Notes: a model not told the origin generated them from the letters alone. Shown: positions 17,056 to 26,952, counted from the first letter of the stretch. The stretch is 64,000 nucleotides of DNA from an uncultured Paracoccaceae bacterium (GCA_947503175.1 CANNCO010000003.1:565501-629500); one strand, 5' to 3'. Numbers and translations: made by a program.

Positions 17056-18530
17056 GAGCGCCCCCCATTCAGTGCGTCTGACAAGATCGTCTTCAGTTGG
17101 TCGCGTAGCGCTTGGATTTCATTTTGCGTGGTGGTGAAGTTTTCCAGCAGTTCGTCCGGGTCGTGATTGATCGCATCGCCAACGTGCGGGTTCTTGAGGT
17201 CGAAGTTGTAGCCCCGGGCCGCGAGGTCTTCGGCGCTGATCTTCCAGGCCTGGTCGGTCTCTAAACGTGCTTGGAACCCATCCGTCTCATCACCCCACCA
17301 GTCGATCTCTGTCTGGAACTCCTCAAACTTCATCGGCTTGGTTTTGTTGTAGCTGGTCACGCCCTCTGGATAGGGGTGCTCGTAGAACCAAACATCCTTG
17401 GTCGGCGTGCCTTTGGTGAAGAATAGGATGTTGGTCTTGATGCCAGTATAGGGAGCAAAGACACCGTTTGGCAGGCGAACAATGGTGTGAAGGTTGGCCT
17501 CTTCCAAAAGGGCTTGTTTGAGGCGCGATTTCATCCCCTCGCCAAAGAAGAACCCGTCCGGCAAGACGACGGCAGCCCGCCCATTTGTTTTCAGCAGTCG
17601 CAGGATCAACGCCATGAACAAATCGGCCGTTTCGCGCGTACGGTAGTGAGAGGGGAAGTTGTTCTCGATCCCATCTTCTTCCATCCCGCCGAACGGTGGG
17701 TTGGTTACAATGACGTTTACGCGGTCCTTGTCACTGTAGTCCTTGTACGGGCGTTCCAAGGTGTTCCCGTGAACGATGGTCGAGGGCGTGTCGATCCCGT
17801 GCAGGATCATGTTTGTCACGCAGAGCATGTGCGGGAGCGCCTTCTTTTCTACGCCCCTGATCGACCCTTGCAGAACCTCTTCGTCCGCACCTGACTTTAC
17901 GTACTTTTCCCGTTTGTGGTCGACGACGCAGGCAAGGAAGCCTCCAGTGCCACAGGCTGGGTCGAGGACCGTTTCGTCGAGTTTGGGGTCAACACGATTG
18001 ACGATGAAACGCGTCACGGCGCGAGGCGTGTAGAACTCGCCCGCATTGCCTGCGCTCTGCAGATCGCGCAGTATTTGCTCATAGATACTGCCAAATGTGT
18101 GGCGGTCCGCCGTGTTGTTGAAGTTGATCTCGCAAATCTTGTTGACGACTTGGCGGATCAGCGTGCCCGATTTCATGTAGTTGTAGGCATCTTCAAACAC
18201 ACCGCGGATCACCTGCGCTCGGGCGGCTTGTGGTCCATGCGTCGGCAGTTTTTCCTTAAGGGTCGGAAACAGCTGCATATTGACGAAGTCTGACATTGCG
18301 TCGCCGGTGATGCCTTCAGGATCCTTTGCCCAAGAGCGCCAACGGATGTGTTCAGGCAATGGGGAGGTGTAGTCGTCCTCCAAGAGCTCCGTTTCGGCTT
18401 CTCGATCATCGAGGATCTTAAGAAAGAACATCCACACCATCTGGCCAATTCGTTGAGCGTCACCATCGACGCCAACATCTTTGCGCATGATGTCTTGAAT
18501 GGATTTGATGATGCTGGATACGTCGCTCAC
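17052..18530 (-). CDS. hsdM: Type I DNA methyltransferase subunit HsdM
   Basis: This 492-aa N6-adenine methyltransferase has an HsdM N-terminal helical domain (residues 5-140) and the marker GEFYTPR at 164-170. The SAM-binding motif I is DPACGTGGFL at 190-199 and the catalytic motif IV NPPF is at 277-280. All key residues are present, so methylation is probably active. Size matches type IB enzymes. It overlaps hsdR upstream and hsdS downstream by 4 bp each, so the three subunits should be made in balance. Confidence 0.96.
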   Translation of the reverse strand: MSDVSSIIKSIQDIMRKDVGVDGDAQRIGQMVWMFFLKILDDREAETELLEDDYTSPLPEHIRWRSWAKDPEGITGDAMSDFVNMQLFPTLKEKLPTHGPQAARAQVIRGVFEDAYNYMKSGTLIRQVVNKICEINFNNTADRHTFGSIYEQILRDLQSAGNAGEFYTPRAVTRFIVNRVDPKLDETVLDPACGTGGFLACVVDHKREKYVKSGADEEVLQGSIRGVEKKALPHMLCVTNMILHGIDTPSTIVHGNTLERPYKDYSDKDRVNVIVTNPPFGGMEEDGIENNFPSHYRTRETADLFMALILRLLKTNGRAAVVLPDGFFFGEGMKSRLKQALLEEANLHTIVRLPNGVFAPYTGIKTNILFFTKGTPTKDVWFYEHPYPEGVTSYNKTKPMKFEEFQTEIDWWGDETDGFQARLETDQAWKISAEDLAARGYNFDLKNPHVGDAINHDPDELLENFTTTQNEIQALRDQLKTILSDALNGGRS

Positions 18531-20878
18531 TGTGCGTCTGCCTGTTTATAGATTTCGTCTTCAAGCTCTTTGAGGGCTTGTTCGTATTCTTCCTTCCCAC
18601 CGAAGACATCATTGATGATCTCTACAGGTGTCCCGATCGAAGTGAAGGGTTGGAGGCGCAAAACCTTTGCGCTTTCGATGGTTTGGATGCCCTCATCAGC
18701 GTACTTGTCTAGCAACGCAGACAAGACGGCCCGTGCCTGCTCACCGTACTTTGTGAAGTAGTCTCGTTTCTTCACATTGTTCGCCCGCTCTTCTCGGGTA
18801 AGTGGCGGTTGCTCGTACGCAACGTGGCAAAGCAAATCGAAATCGCCGAAGTCTTTGCCAACTTCTGTCGCAAGGTTCTCCAAAAGAACGCCGTGCTCTT
18901 CCAGCTCCTCAATGATCGCCTGCTTCTTGTCAGCGTCGTTCCAAGTCCGGATGAACTCATCGAGGGATGCGTATTCTGATAGCACCTGTTTTCGCGCAAA
19001 ATCCTTATAGGACTCGGTGATCAGCTGGCCATCCGGACCCAGATACTCGATGCGTTCGGCAACTATGTTGGCGTCAACGCCGCTAACGCGGATCTTGGTG
19101 GTGCCGCCCGGCTCATCGTCTGGACCATCGCCGTCGTCATCGGGGCCCTCAGGTGGGTCCGGCGGAACCGGATCGTCGTCATCACCCGGTGTGTAGATGA
19201 CAACCGGATCGCCATCGAAGTCGGGGTCGCGGAATAAGTCGGTTGCACCTTTGAAGTCCATGATCGTGAAGAAGTATTTGTTGTGTTCCTCGTCGATGCG
19301 GGTGCCGCGACCGATGATTTGTTTGAACGTGGTCATGGACGAGATGCTCTTATCGAGCACGATGACCTTGCAGGTCTTGGCATCTACCCCTGTTGTCAGG
19401 AGTTCAGAAGTTGTCGCGATCACAGGAAACTTGCTTTCCGGATCGATGAAGTTGTCGAGCTCGGCCTTTCCCTCGACGCTGTCGCCGGTGATGCGCATCA
19501 CATACTTCGGGTTCTCCAAGGCAAGGTGGCCTGCAGCATTGACAATTGCTTTGCGCATCCGCTCAGCGTGATCGATGTCCTCGCAGAAGACGATTGTCTT
19601 GGAGAGCGGATCGGTAGCGTTCAGAAGTTGCATCACCCGGTTGGCGACAAGTTTTGTACGCTGGTTCAGGACCAAAATCCAATCCATGTCCTGTCGATTG
19701 TACTCGCGCTCTTCTATCTCGGCTCCGAGATCGTCGGTCATTCCAGGTGGCGGCGTCCACCCTTCAATGTCTCTGTCAATGTCGATCTTCACGACCTTGT
19801 AGGGTGCCAAAAACCCGTCATCGATGCCTTGCTTGAGGCTGTAGGTATAGACGGGCTCACCAAAGTAATCCGTGCTGGAAACATACTTGGTTTCCTTGGG
19901 TGTTGCTGTCAGACCCAGTTGAATGGCGCCTGAGAAATACTCGAGAATTTCTCGCCAGGCTGCATCAGCAGCCGCACTGCCCCGGTGACACTCATCAATG
20001 ACCACCAGGTCAAAGAAATCAGGCGATACGCTTTTGAATATTTTGTCACTCTCATCGGGGCCAGTGAGTGCTTGGTAGAGGCCAAGATGTATCTCGTAGG
20101 AAGGATCGATCTTGCGGTTTCTGACCTTGGTCATGACGGAGCCAAAGGGCTTGAAGTCATTGACCAGAGTTTGGTCGACTAGGACATTTCGGTCCGCCAA
20201 GAACAGGATGCGCTTGGCTTCGCCCGCTTTCCACAAGCGCCAAATTATCTGGAAGGTTGTGTATGTTTTACCGGTGCCAGTGGCCATAACGAGCAGCACC
20301 CGGCGCTGGTCTTTGGCAATCGCTTCAATGGAGCGATTGATGGCCTCCACCTGATAATAGCGCGGCTCTTTGCCTGAGGAGTCTTCGTGATAGGGCTCAA
20401 GAACGAGGCTTTCGTCTTCGTCTGCAATCCCACGAAACTCCTTGTATCTGCGCCAGAGCTCAGTGGGCGGAGGAAACTGATCAAGAGGAAACTCTGTCTC
20501 TATGTCTTCTCCAGCATTCGGAACTTTGTTGTGGCCTGCAAAGGCGTCGCCATTCGAACTGAAAGCACTCGGTACCTCCAGCAACTCTGCATAACCAAGC
20601 GCCTGCTGAATGCCGTGACTTACACCGACATTGTTGTCTTTGGCTTCAACCACAGCGACGGGCACCGATGGTTCCCATGACAAAACGTAGTCTGCGAATT
20701 TTTTCTTCTTCTTGTTTCGAGAAGATATATTTCCGCGCACCACAACAGGGCCCGGTGTAAGGGTCACTTCGCGCCGAATTTGTGTGAAAGGGTGCCACCC
20801 CGCATTACGAATTGATGGCGAAATGAAGAGATCGCAGATATCGCTTTCGCTTAATTTCTTCTTTTCGCTTTCATCCAT
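18527..20878 (-). CDS. hsdR: Type I restriction endonuclease subunit HsdR
   Basis: This 783-aa translocase and nuclease has an N-terminal PD-(D/E)xK nuclease with Asp63 and E78-A-K80 (VAVVEAK), then a superfamily 2 helicase with Walker A ATGTGKT (199-205) and DECH (295-298). Helicase domain 2 carries the QIIGRGTRID motif. An Asp/Pro/Gly-rich linker at about 565-590 precedes the C-terminal helical domain. Length is close to EcoEI-type HsdR. All catalytic motifs are intact. It is the first gene of the restriction operon, divergent from the exonuclease gene with a 119-bp gap that probably holds both promoters. Confidence 0.95.
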   Translation of the reverse strand: MDESEKKKLSESDICDLFISPSIRNAGWHPFTQIRREVTLTPGPVVVRGNISSRNKKKKKFADYVLSWEPSVPVAVVEAKDNNVGVSHGIQQALGYAELLEVPSAFSSNGDAFAGHNKVPNAGEDIETEFPLDQFPPPTELWRRYKEFRGIADEDESLVLEPYHEDSSGKEPRYYQVEAINRSIEAIAKDQRRVLLVMATGTGKTYTTFQIIWRLWKAGEAKRILFLADRNVLVDQTLVNDFKPFGSVMTKVRNRKIDPSYEIHLGLYQALTGPDESDKIFKSVSPDFFDLVVIDECHRGSAAADAAWREILEYFSGAIQLGLTATPKETKYVSSTDYFGEPVYTYSLKQGIDDGFLAPYKVVKIDIDRDIEGWTPPPGMTDDLGAEIEEREYNRQDMDWILVLNQRTKLVANRVMQLLNATDPLSKTIVFCEDIDHAERMRKAIVNAAGHLALENPKYVMRITGDSVEGKAELDNFIDPESKFPVIATTSELLTTGVDAKTCKVIVLDKSISSMTTFKQIIGRGTRIDEEHNKYFFTIMDFKGATDLFRDPDFDGDPVVIYTPGDDDDPVPPDPPEGPDDDGDGPDDEPGGTTKIRVSGVDANIVAERIEYLGPDGQLITESYKDFARKQVLSEYASLDEFIRTWNDADKKQAIIEELEEHGVLLENLATEVGKDFGDFDLLCHVAYEQPPLTREERANNVKKRDYFTKYGEQARAVLSALLDKYADEGIQTIESAKVLRLQPFTSIGTPVEIINDVFGGKEEYEQALKELEDEIYKQADAQ

Positions 20879-20997
20879 GACAGCGACCCTGCGGAGCTTC
20901 AGTTGTACGGTGGTGCGCCTAGAGTAACGCTTCGGTTGAAATCCGCTAGTTGAAACTTGGGCTTAGCGGGCGGCTGAGCGCGCGTTAGGGTGTTCGC

Positions 20998-22374
20998 ATG
21001 GGGTTTGTTTTCTACGATACCGAGACAACGGGCACGGACACTACATTCGATCAGATTCTGCAGTTCGCCGCGATCCGGACGGATGACGACCTAAACGAAC
21101 TCGACCGCTTCGAAATCCGCTGCCGGTTGCTGCCGCACGTCGTCCCGGCACCTGGCGCCCTACTGGCCACAAGGGTGACGCCAGCGATGCTGACGGATGA
21201 CAGCCTACCGACCCACTACGAGGCCATGCAGACTATCGCCCGGAAGCTGCGTGAGTGGTCGCCAGCGATCTTCACCGGATACAACACACTCTCCTTCGAC
21301 GAGCCTCTGATGCGGCAAGCGTTCTTTCAGACGTTGCAGCCGATCTACCTGACCAACACGAACGGCAATCAGCGGGCAGATGTCCTGCGCCTGGCGCAGG
21401 CCACGGCAGCCCTGGCGACCAACGCCATCACGGTGCCTATCAACCACAATGAGCGCCCAACTCTGCGACTGGACATGCTGGCCCCTGCAAACGGGTTTGC
21501 CCACGAGAATGCCCATGATGCGCTGGCCGATGTCGAAGCAACCATCTACATGGCCCGCGTGATCCGGGAGCGCGCGCTGGCTGTTTGGGATTCTCTGATG
21601 CCTTTGATCGACAAGTCAGAGGTCCAAGCGAGGGTACTTTCGGGACGACCACTTTGCTTTGTCGAATATCATATGGGGCGCTCCGCCGTCCGGCCTGTCG
21701 TTGGCTGCGGTCAGAGCCCGGACAATCCAACCATGCTCGGGGTCTTCGACCTGACTAAGGACCCTGGACCAGTTCTACAAATGAACGTCGACGATTTGGT
21801 GAAAGCGATGCAGGGACCCGACAGGGCTATTCGGATCGTCACGTCGAACAAGATGCCAGCGGTGGTGGATATGTCGCTCGGGCCTGACTTCGGGGTGCCA
21901 GAGGGTGAGATCGTCCGTAGGGCGTCTCTGATCGTCCAGGACGGCCCCTTTGCCGCGCGGGTAGGCCAGGCCCTGGCACAGCGTTATCCGCCCTGGCCGG
22001 CGGAAGAGGTGGTCGAAAAGCGAATGTATGAGGGGTTTCCAAGCCGGGCCGACGAAGGGCGCATGCAGGCGTTTCATGCGGCATCATGGCCCAAGCGCGC
22101 GGAGCTGACTGAAACATTCGAAGACGACCGCCTGCGCGAACTCGGGAGGCGCATCGTGTTTCTCGAAAAGCCGGAGGTGCTACGGCCCGAGCTTCGCCAG
22201 GGGCTTGAGACCTGGCTGCGCAATCGACTGCACGGCAGGGAGGGTGTGGAAGCTGGGCGAACGGTCCTTGATGCTCTGTCCGAGCTGCAGGAAAGCTCGC
22301 CATCTGATCCGGTTGAGCATGTGGCCGTTTCCGATATCCGCGTCTGGCTCGAAAATATGGCCTCTAGTGCATGA
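20998..22374 (+). CDS. Exodeoxyribonuclease I-like 3'-5' exonuclease
   Basis: This 458-aa DEDDh exonuclease opens with FVFYDTETTGT, giving catalytic Asp7 and Glu9. Then come FTGYNTLSFDEPLMRQAF with the third acidic residue, and NAHDALADVEATIYMA with the catalytic His and Asp. The order and length match SbcB (exonuclease I), which degrades single-stranded DNA from the 3' end. The C-terminal 250 residues are divergent from the E. coli protein. It may protect the island, process its DNA, or act in defence; context alone cannot decide. Confidence 0.82.
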   Translation: MGFVFYDTETTGTDTTFDQILQFAAIRTDDDLNELDRFEIRCRLLPHVVPAPGALLATRVTPAMLTDDSLPTHYEAMQTIARKLREWSPAIFTGYNTLSFDEPLMRQAFFQTLQPIYLTNTNGNQRADVLRLAQATAALATNAITVPINHNERPTLRLDMLAPANGFAHENAHDALADVEATIYMARVIRERALAVWDSLMPLIDKSEVQARVLSGRPLCFVEYHMGRSAVRPVVGCGQSPDNPTMLGVFDLTKDPGPVLQMNVDDLVKAMQGPDRAIRIVTSNKMPAVVDMSLGPDFGVPEGEIVRRASLIVQDGPFAARVGQALAQRYPPWPAEEVVEKRMYEGFPSRADEGRMQAFHAASWPKRAELTETFEDDRLRELGRRIVFLEKPEVLRPELRQGLETWLRNRLHGREGVEAGRTVLDALSELQESSPSDPVEHVAVSDIRVWLENMASSA

Positions 22375-22450
22375 CCGCCCAGGTTTGGGGGGTTTGGAGG
22401 CTTTGAATTGGGCCTGCGGTGCCAAAATAAACCCGCCAAACCAATTAAAG

Positions 22451-22480
22451 CCGGCGCGGAGGTCGATTCCCCCGCGCCGG
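22451..22480. terminator. Hairpin between convergent genes
   Basis: A 9-bp perfect GC-rich stem (CCGGCGCGG at 22451-22459 with CCGCGCCGG at 22472-22480) lies between the convergent exonuclease and Prim-Pol genes. On the minus strand it is followed by CTTTAATTGG, a weak T-rich tail. It is probably a terminator for the Prim-Pol transcript. Confidence 0.55.
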
Positions 22481-22504
22481 TACAGTTGAGCTTACCATAT
22501 GCGT

Positions 22505-24949
22505 TCAGAATGGAAATTCTGTCTCATGCTCATCATCAGTTTCTGTCAATCTCTGGCTGTCGATGATTTCCACGCGGTAAAGCAGTGACCCGGAAGACCC
22601 AGAGTTTTTCCGCAACGCACGACCATTGACGATACGGTCTATATGCTTTCGCAAGAGCCGCCCGATACTCTTTGTGTTGAACTGGCCGTTCCGTGTCATC
22701 GACGACAGCGCCTGGTATAGCTCATTGATCTGGGATGAACGGCTTTGTTCGGCCTCAATGCCGATGTCGGCCAGGCCGACCTTCTTTTCGCCCAATGCAG
22801 CAACCCATAGCTCGAGCAGATTAGACAGCTCGGACTTCAACGGATCGTCCACCTTGTTGCGCTCAACCGTGATCGCAGGGTCCGGTAGGCCCAACCAGAT
22901 CACCGCATCGCGAACGAGGTTCCACTCGCTGAAAGAGCCGAGTGGTTTTGACTGCTTTGGACGATCAGCGGTGATGAAAGCTCGGAGGATTGTCAGTCCC
23001 GCCGAGACGATTTCCGTTCGGTGTTCCGCCGCCTCCGTGCGCGGGTCAAAATCGTATTCAGCCTGCTCGGGGTTTTCCATGCGGGGATCAAGTCGACAGA
23101 CCAGAATGCGACGCGCCATATCGCCGGCGACAACAAGATTGTTGCCTGTTGCCATGAACAGCGTGTTGGTCGGCACTTTGGCCAACTCTGACTTGCCGAG
23201 GATGCGCGCGCCCCAGGTTTCAGCCGTCAGCACACCGCACAACGCATCGCCGCTGATCGTGCGCTCGCAGTTGTCCACCACGACGATCGGATCCCCCGCG
23301 ATGAGAACGGTCGAGATGCGTTTTTCATCTTCTTCGTCGGACTTACCTTGCGCGATCAGCGTCGGAATGTGCCCAGTGGCAATTATGCCAATCGTCTGGG
23401 CTATGTAGGTCTTGCCACTGCCAGCCGTAGGCGCGTCGACCGCGAACATCGGAGCCGTAGGCAGAGAACGTCGGATCAGTGCGGTCAAAGCAGCGGTGAC
23501 GAGGACACTTTTGGCGACTGCGTCTGCAAACGGGAATTCGCGGAACGGTCGCATAAGCACATCCAGTGCCTCGACGGCTTGATCGCGGGAAGGCGCCTCA
23601 GGGACCGGAGCATACTCAACACCCCGCGGGTCATAAAGAAGACCGGACTCGAAATCGAATCCAGGCTCTTGGAGGATTGATCCGTCCACGCGCAACGTGG
23701 GCGTCGCGATTATGCCGTTGAGTACCGGAACGCGCCACTCGCCCACCCGCGCAATGTAGGCGGCGGCGTGTTCGAACGGCGGGTTAATCGGCTTTGTTCC
23801 ATCCTTCACCGGCCTTTCCCAATTGGCGGACCGCGCGAATTGTTCCCTCAGCCATGGCGATATGACCTTTGTCAGTACCAGTGCACCGCCCGGGCGCTCG
23901 ATTCCGTCCTCGCTGATTTGTTTCGGAATCTTGCTTACCCGAACCAGCTGGTTCCCGCGCTGATACACGCCGGCATTGCCCGCGATGAGTGCGTCCTCAG
24001 CGTGGTCGACCTCGTACGGCAGGTTGCCTTGTTCTATCAGAATAGTTGGTTTGCCATTCGGTTCGCGACCCGTGAAATCCACTCCGGAGGTTTTGCCCAT
24101 GCCCATCCATTTGCGGAATGTGGGTTCGAGCTCTTGAATGGCAAGGCGATCACAGAGCTCCGGCAACCCCCAGGCGGTTTCCCCAGCGTCGATACGCGCA
24201 CGCGCAGCTTCGGCCTTCCCAACCCGTTTCTCGGCTTCGTCGTCACCGGCTGCCGTAGCGATAGCTAGAACGAGGCGATCGATCTGATCGTCCGAAAGAT
24301 GTACGCGAATGAGTGTACCTGTAAGAGCAAGGCAGACGTTGTCGCGATCTCCTTCGACGCGGGGATAAAAGCGCAGAACCAGAGCCAGCGTTGCGCACAG
24401 TCCTGCCAACCGGTGCAGTTCGTCAAGATCAATGGTGGGTATCTTCGACGGGTCACCGTACCATATGACTTTTTCACCCTTGGGATGGATCGAAGGTGCG
24501 ACCATCGTCTGACCACCATCGCCACGCACCTCGAGGATTGTGGCTCGCTCCAACCCAAGTTTCTTCGCGATTTTTGCTGTAACTTGGAAGCGTTTCGTCT
24601 TTGTATTGGAGCATCTTACGAAGCGGTGACTACGGGGCGAGTCGACACGACCCATTGCGATCGCGCTAGCGAAGATCACATCCGCAACCGGCACGGCTTC
24701 AGGAGTGTCAAAGTCAAGATCAACGATGCCGCCAGACCGCCCGCCGAGCGCAGCACCTACATTCGAGTTGGCACCAAAGTGTCGAGCAATCTCATCCGGG
24801 CTCCACTGCCGTATAGTCCCCCAATCGATCGCTGGGCATTTCCCACGGGTCAAAAGCGGTATGGGCTCGATGCCAAGTTCCGAATAGAGAAGCGCCGCAT
24901 CAGCGGCGCTCCCCTCGTTGATTTTTGTGCTTATGGGAGTCTCAGGCAT
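22505..24949 (-). CDS. Prim-Pol primase fused to helicase-like ATPase
   Basis: The protein is 814 aa from the ATG at 24949, overlapping the AlpA-type stop by 8 bp; an upstream in-frame start would overlap that gene further. The N-terminal bifunctional primase-polymerase domain shows the metal-binding D77-x-D79 (GGIVDLDFD) and His108 (SPRSHRF). The C-terminal part has a P-loop at about residue 500 (DAPTAGSGKT) and a Walker B-like strand (DPIVVVDNCE). This architecture is typical of replication proteins of phages, satellites and integrative elements. It probably primes and unwinds the excised circular island. Confidence 0.85.
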   Translation of the reverse strand: MPETPISTKINEGSAADAALLYSELGIEPIPLLTRGKCPAIDWGTIRQWSPDEIARHFGANSNVGAALGGRSGGIVDLDFDTPEAVPVADVIFASAIAMGRVDSPRSHRFVRCSNTKTKRFQVTAKIAKKLGLERATILEVRGDGGQTMVAPSIHPKGEKVIWYGDPSKIPTIDLDELHRLAGLCATLALVLRFYPRVEGDRDNVCLALTGTLIRVHLSDDQIDRLVLAIATAAGDDEAEKRVGKAEAARARIDAGETAWGLPELCDRLAIQELEPTFRKWMGMGKTSGVDFTGREPNGKPTILIEQGNLPYEVDHAEDALIAGNAGVYQRGNQLVRVSKIPKQISEDGIERPGGALVLTKVISPWLREQFARSANWERPVKDGTKPINPPFEHAAAYIARVGEWRVPVLNGIIATPTLRVDGSILQEPGFDFESGLLYDPRGVEYAPVPEAPSRDQAVEALDVLMRPFREFPFADAVAKSVLVTAALTALIRRSLPTAPMFAVDAPTAGSGKTYIAQTIGIIATGHIPTLIAQGKSDEEDEKRISTVLIAGDPIVVVDNCERTISGDALCGVLTAETWGARILGKSELAKVPTNTLFMATGNNLVVAGDMARRILVCRLDPRMENPEQAEYDFDPRTEAAEHRTEIVSAGLTILRAFITADRPKQSKPLGSFSEWNLVRDAVIWLGLPDPAITVERNKVDDPLKSELSNLLELWVAALGEKKVGLADIGIEAEQSRSSQINELYQALSSMTRNGQFNTKSIGRLLRKHIDRIVNGRALRKNSGSSGSLLYRVEIIDSQRLTETDDEHETEFPF

Positions 24950-25148
24950 CGCTCGGGCCTCCCAAATCCTGGCGATTGGAAGAGAGCCAGGCATTGACGT
25001 CGGCTTCGTCATAAAACACGCGCCCGCCGAGTTTGGTGATGGGCGGCGCTTTGCCGTCGGCCCGATGTTTTTCGAAGTATGCGACGCTCAGTCCTGTCAT
25101 CGTCGCGAGCTCCTTACGCGAAAGGAGCCTTGGTTTTGAACGTGCCAT
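24942..25148 (-). CDS. AlpA-type helix-turn-helix protein, possible excisionase
   Basis: This 68-aa winged-helix protein reads RLLSRKELATMTGLSVAYFE, then ITKLGGRVFYDEADVNAWL, the standard layout of MerR-like AlpA/Xis proteins. Such proteins bind att arms and direct excision, or activate the integrase gene. It sits between the unknown gene and the Prim-Pol gene on the same strand as the integrase, in the place expected for a directionality factor. Candidate binding sites are the AGTAGGG pairs at the island ends. Confidence 0.85.
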   Translation of the reverse strand: MARSKPRLLSRKELATMTGLSVAYFEKHRADGKAPPITKLGGRVFYDEADVNAWLSSNRQDLGGPSDA

Positions 25149-25209
25149 TTCCGGCCTCCACTAGTGTCTAGTGGTTACCCCTAATAAGCACATCTCGCAT
25201 TTTCGCATT

Positions 25210-25749
25210 TTACTTAATCGGCTTAGGTTTGTGTCCCAACTTGATGTCCCGTGGCATACCCACCCGGATTCCAAACTGATCCAGCCATTCAGCCAGAGGC
25301 GCCACAATGGCCTCGTCTGGCCTGACAAATGCACCGCTTGTGAAGTACGCCTGTCTCAACAACTCTGATTTGTGTTTTCTGAAGCTTCTTCGGAGTCTAC
25401 GTTCGAAGCTTTCGAATTGCTTATCGTCTAAGTCCTTTGATGCCCGTAGGCGTACCAATGCGCGAAATGATCGCGTGTTCGTGGGCTCTGGATCCCAAAA
25501 TAGCTCCCAGTCCTCGGAGATTTTTGGCTCTCCTCTATCGGCAATATAGTGACGAGCGATGCTGAGAAGATTTTCCCAATCGTCGATAAAACGATTCCCG
25601 GAAGGCGCGGGAATATTGAAGACTGCTTTGCGCGCCACATATAGGCGTGCCTCGACGATCTCATCGCTTTGGCTGTGCCCATCATGCGCCTCGATCAGAC
25701 CAAGAAGAATGGAGTTGATGCGATCGACGACTTCGGGCGAGTAAGTCAA
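25210..25749 (-). CDS. Unknown protein between integrase and AlpA genes
   Basis: This 179-aa soluble protein has no motif I recognise. It is mainly charged and helical (ARLYVARKAVFN, FERRLRRSFRKHKSELLRQA), with an aromatic middle part (SEDWELFWDPEPT). There is no signal peptide or membrane segment. It lies 21 bp downstream of the integrase stop on the same strand, so it is probably co-transcribed with it. It could be an accessory factor of the mobility module, but nothing in the sequence proves this. Confidence 0.6.
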   Translation of the reverse strand: MTYSPEVVDRINSILLGLIEAHDGHSQSDEIVEARLYVARKAVFNIPAPSGNRFIDDWENLLSIARHYIADRGEPKISEDWELFWDPEPTNTRSFRALVRLRASKDLDDKQFESFERRLRRSFRKHKSELLRQAYFTSGAFVRPDEAIVAPLAEWLDQFGIRVGMPRDIKLGHKPKPIK

Positions 25750-25770
25750 CTGATTTTCTCTCCATCAAAA

Positions 25771-26952
25771 CTATCCGGCGCGTCTCTCGTTTTGGTAAGA
25801 AACGAGATCGAGTATCCTTGCCGCAACCAGCGCCACTGGTCCCCGCAACCGCTCTAAGTCGCTAACAATGTAGCCAGCAGTCACGTCGCCAGAAAGCCTG
25901 TGATTTAGGAGACGCTTCAGTGCGTAGTGCGGGATGTCCAGACCCTCAGCAATCGTCACAAACGTCCGGCGTAGGTCATGCAACGTGAACTGTACGCCTG
26001 ACCGCTCGGATACACGTGCCGTGAACTTCTTGGTCTCAACGAGATGACCTGTTTGGCCGAAACTTGGAAAGACCCACTCTGATCGCTTGCTCGCCCGTTT
26101 TCGAGCCGTGAGTAAGTTCACCAGAAAATCCGAGAGAGGAAGATCGAGAGGATCGCCATTCTTGGTCTTGGGCATGTGAAGAGCACGTTCTTCAATATCG
26201 ACATGCTCCCACCTGAGACTGATGATTTCATTACGTCGCATGCCGGTGAACAAAGCAATCAAAAGGACATCCCGTGAATAGTCAGGTTCTTGCATGACTG
26301 CTGCCCACCAAGCAGGCAACTCATGCGCAGGGACAGCCCCCCGCCGCCGGCGCTCATGGTACCAAGCACCAGCCTGCGTCAAGATTGCGACCGGGTTTGG
26401 CGGGAACTCATCGAACGTCGCGGCGGTGAAGTTATATACCGACCTCAAATGGCGCATAACGTTGTTAGCTGTCACTTGACCATGTTCCGCGGCGATCCTC
26501 CGGTGACGTTTAAGGATCATCTGTCGAGTGTTCGCGGTGATGGGCGACCGCTTCCAGTCCCGAAGGTAGAGGTCACGTGTTCGACTGTAGGCATCGATGC
26601 TACCTGAAGCCATCTCAGTGCGGGCTTCAAAGAAACGGCCAAAAGCTTGTTCGAGTGTTACAGCTTCTTGTGCGACACGGCGCTTTTCTTGGTTTGGGTC
26701 CACACCTTGCGCCATATCGCTCAATGCAGTTAACGCCCGGCGCCGGGCCTCTTCAACGTTCAATACATCCGCGCGCCCCAACGTCACTCGGCGTGTTCGA
26801 CCCCTTACTTGACCTTCGACGACATAGACCTTCGAGCTCTTGCCGATACGAACAGCCAGGCCCCTTAGAGTGCTGTCGCGGTAGATTTTCTGACCCTTCG
26901 CAGTGAAGGGGAGTGCTTCAACTGAGCGTTTTGTGAAATGTAGTTTTGTCAT
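25771..26952 (-). CDS. int: Tyrosine site-specific integrase
   Basis: This 393-aa protein starts at the ATG at 26952, 5 nt after a GGAGGT; an ATG four codons upstream would include that site and is rejected. The N-terminal DUF4102-type arm-binding domain (FTKRSVEALPF, then RDSTLRGLAVRIG) is followed by a core-binding domain and the catalytic domain. Catalytic residues are Arg239 (FTGMRRNE), His325 and Arg328 (LHDLRRTF), His351 (LLNHRL) and Tyr361 (AGYIVSD), all present. It is the only recombinase in the island and is the best candidate for integration at the tRNA-Thr anticodon loop. It lies about 9 kb from the nearer end of the island. Confidence 0.96.
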   Translation of the reverse strand: MTKLHFTKRSVEALPFTAKGQKIYRDSTLRGLAVRIGKSSKVYVVEGQVRGRTRRVTLGRADVLNVEEARRRALTALSDMAQGVDPNQEKRRVAQEAVTLEQAFGRFFEARTEMASGSIDAYSRTRDLYLRDWKRSPITANTRQMILKRHRRIAAEHGQVTANNVMRHLRSVYNFTAATFDEFPPNPVAILTQAGAWYHERRRRGAVPAHELPAWWAAVMQEPDYSRDVLLIALFTGMRRNEIISLRWEHVDIEERALHMPKTKNGDPLDLPLSDFLVNLLTARKRASKRSEWVFPSFGQTGHLVETKKFTARVSERSGVQFTLHDLRRTFVTIAEGLDIPHYALKRLLNHRLSGDVTAGYIVSDLERLRGPVALVAARILDLVSYQNERRAG

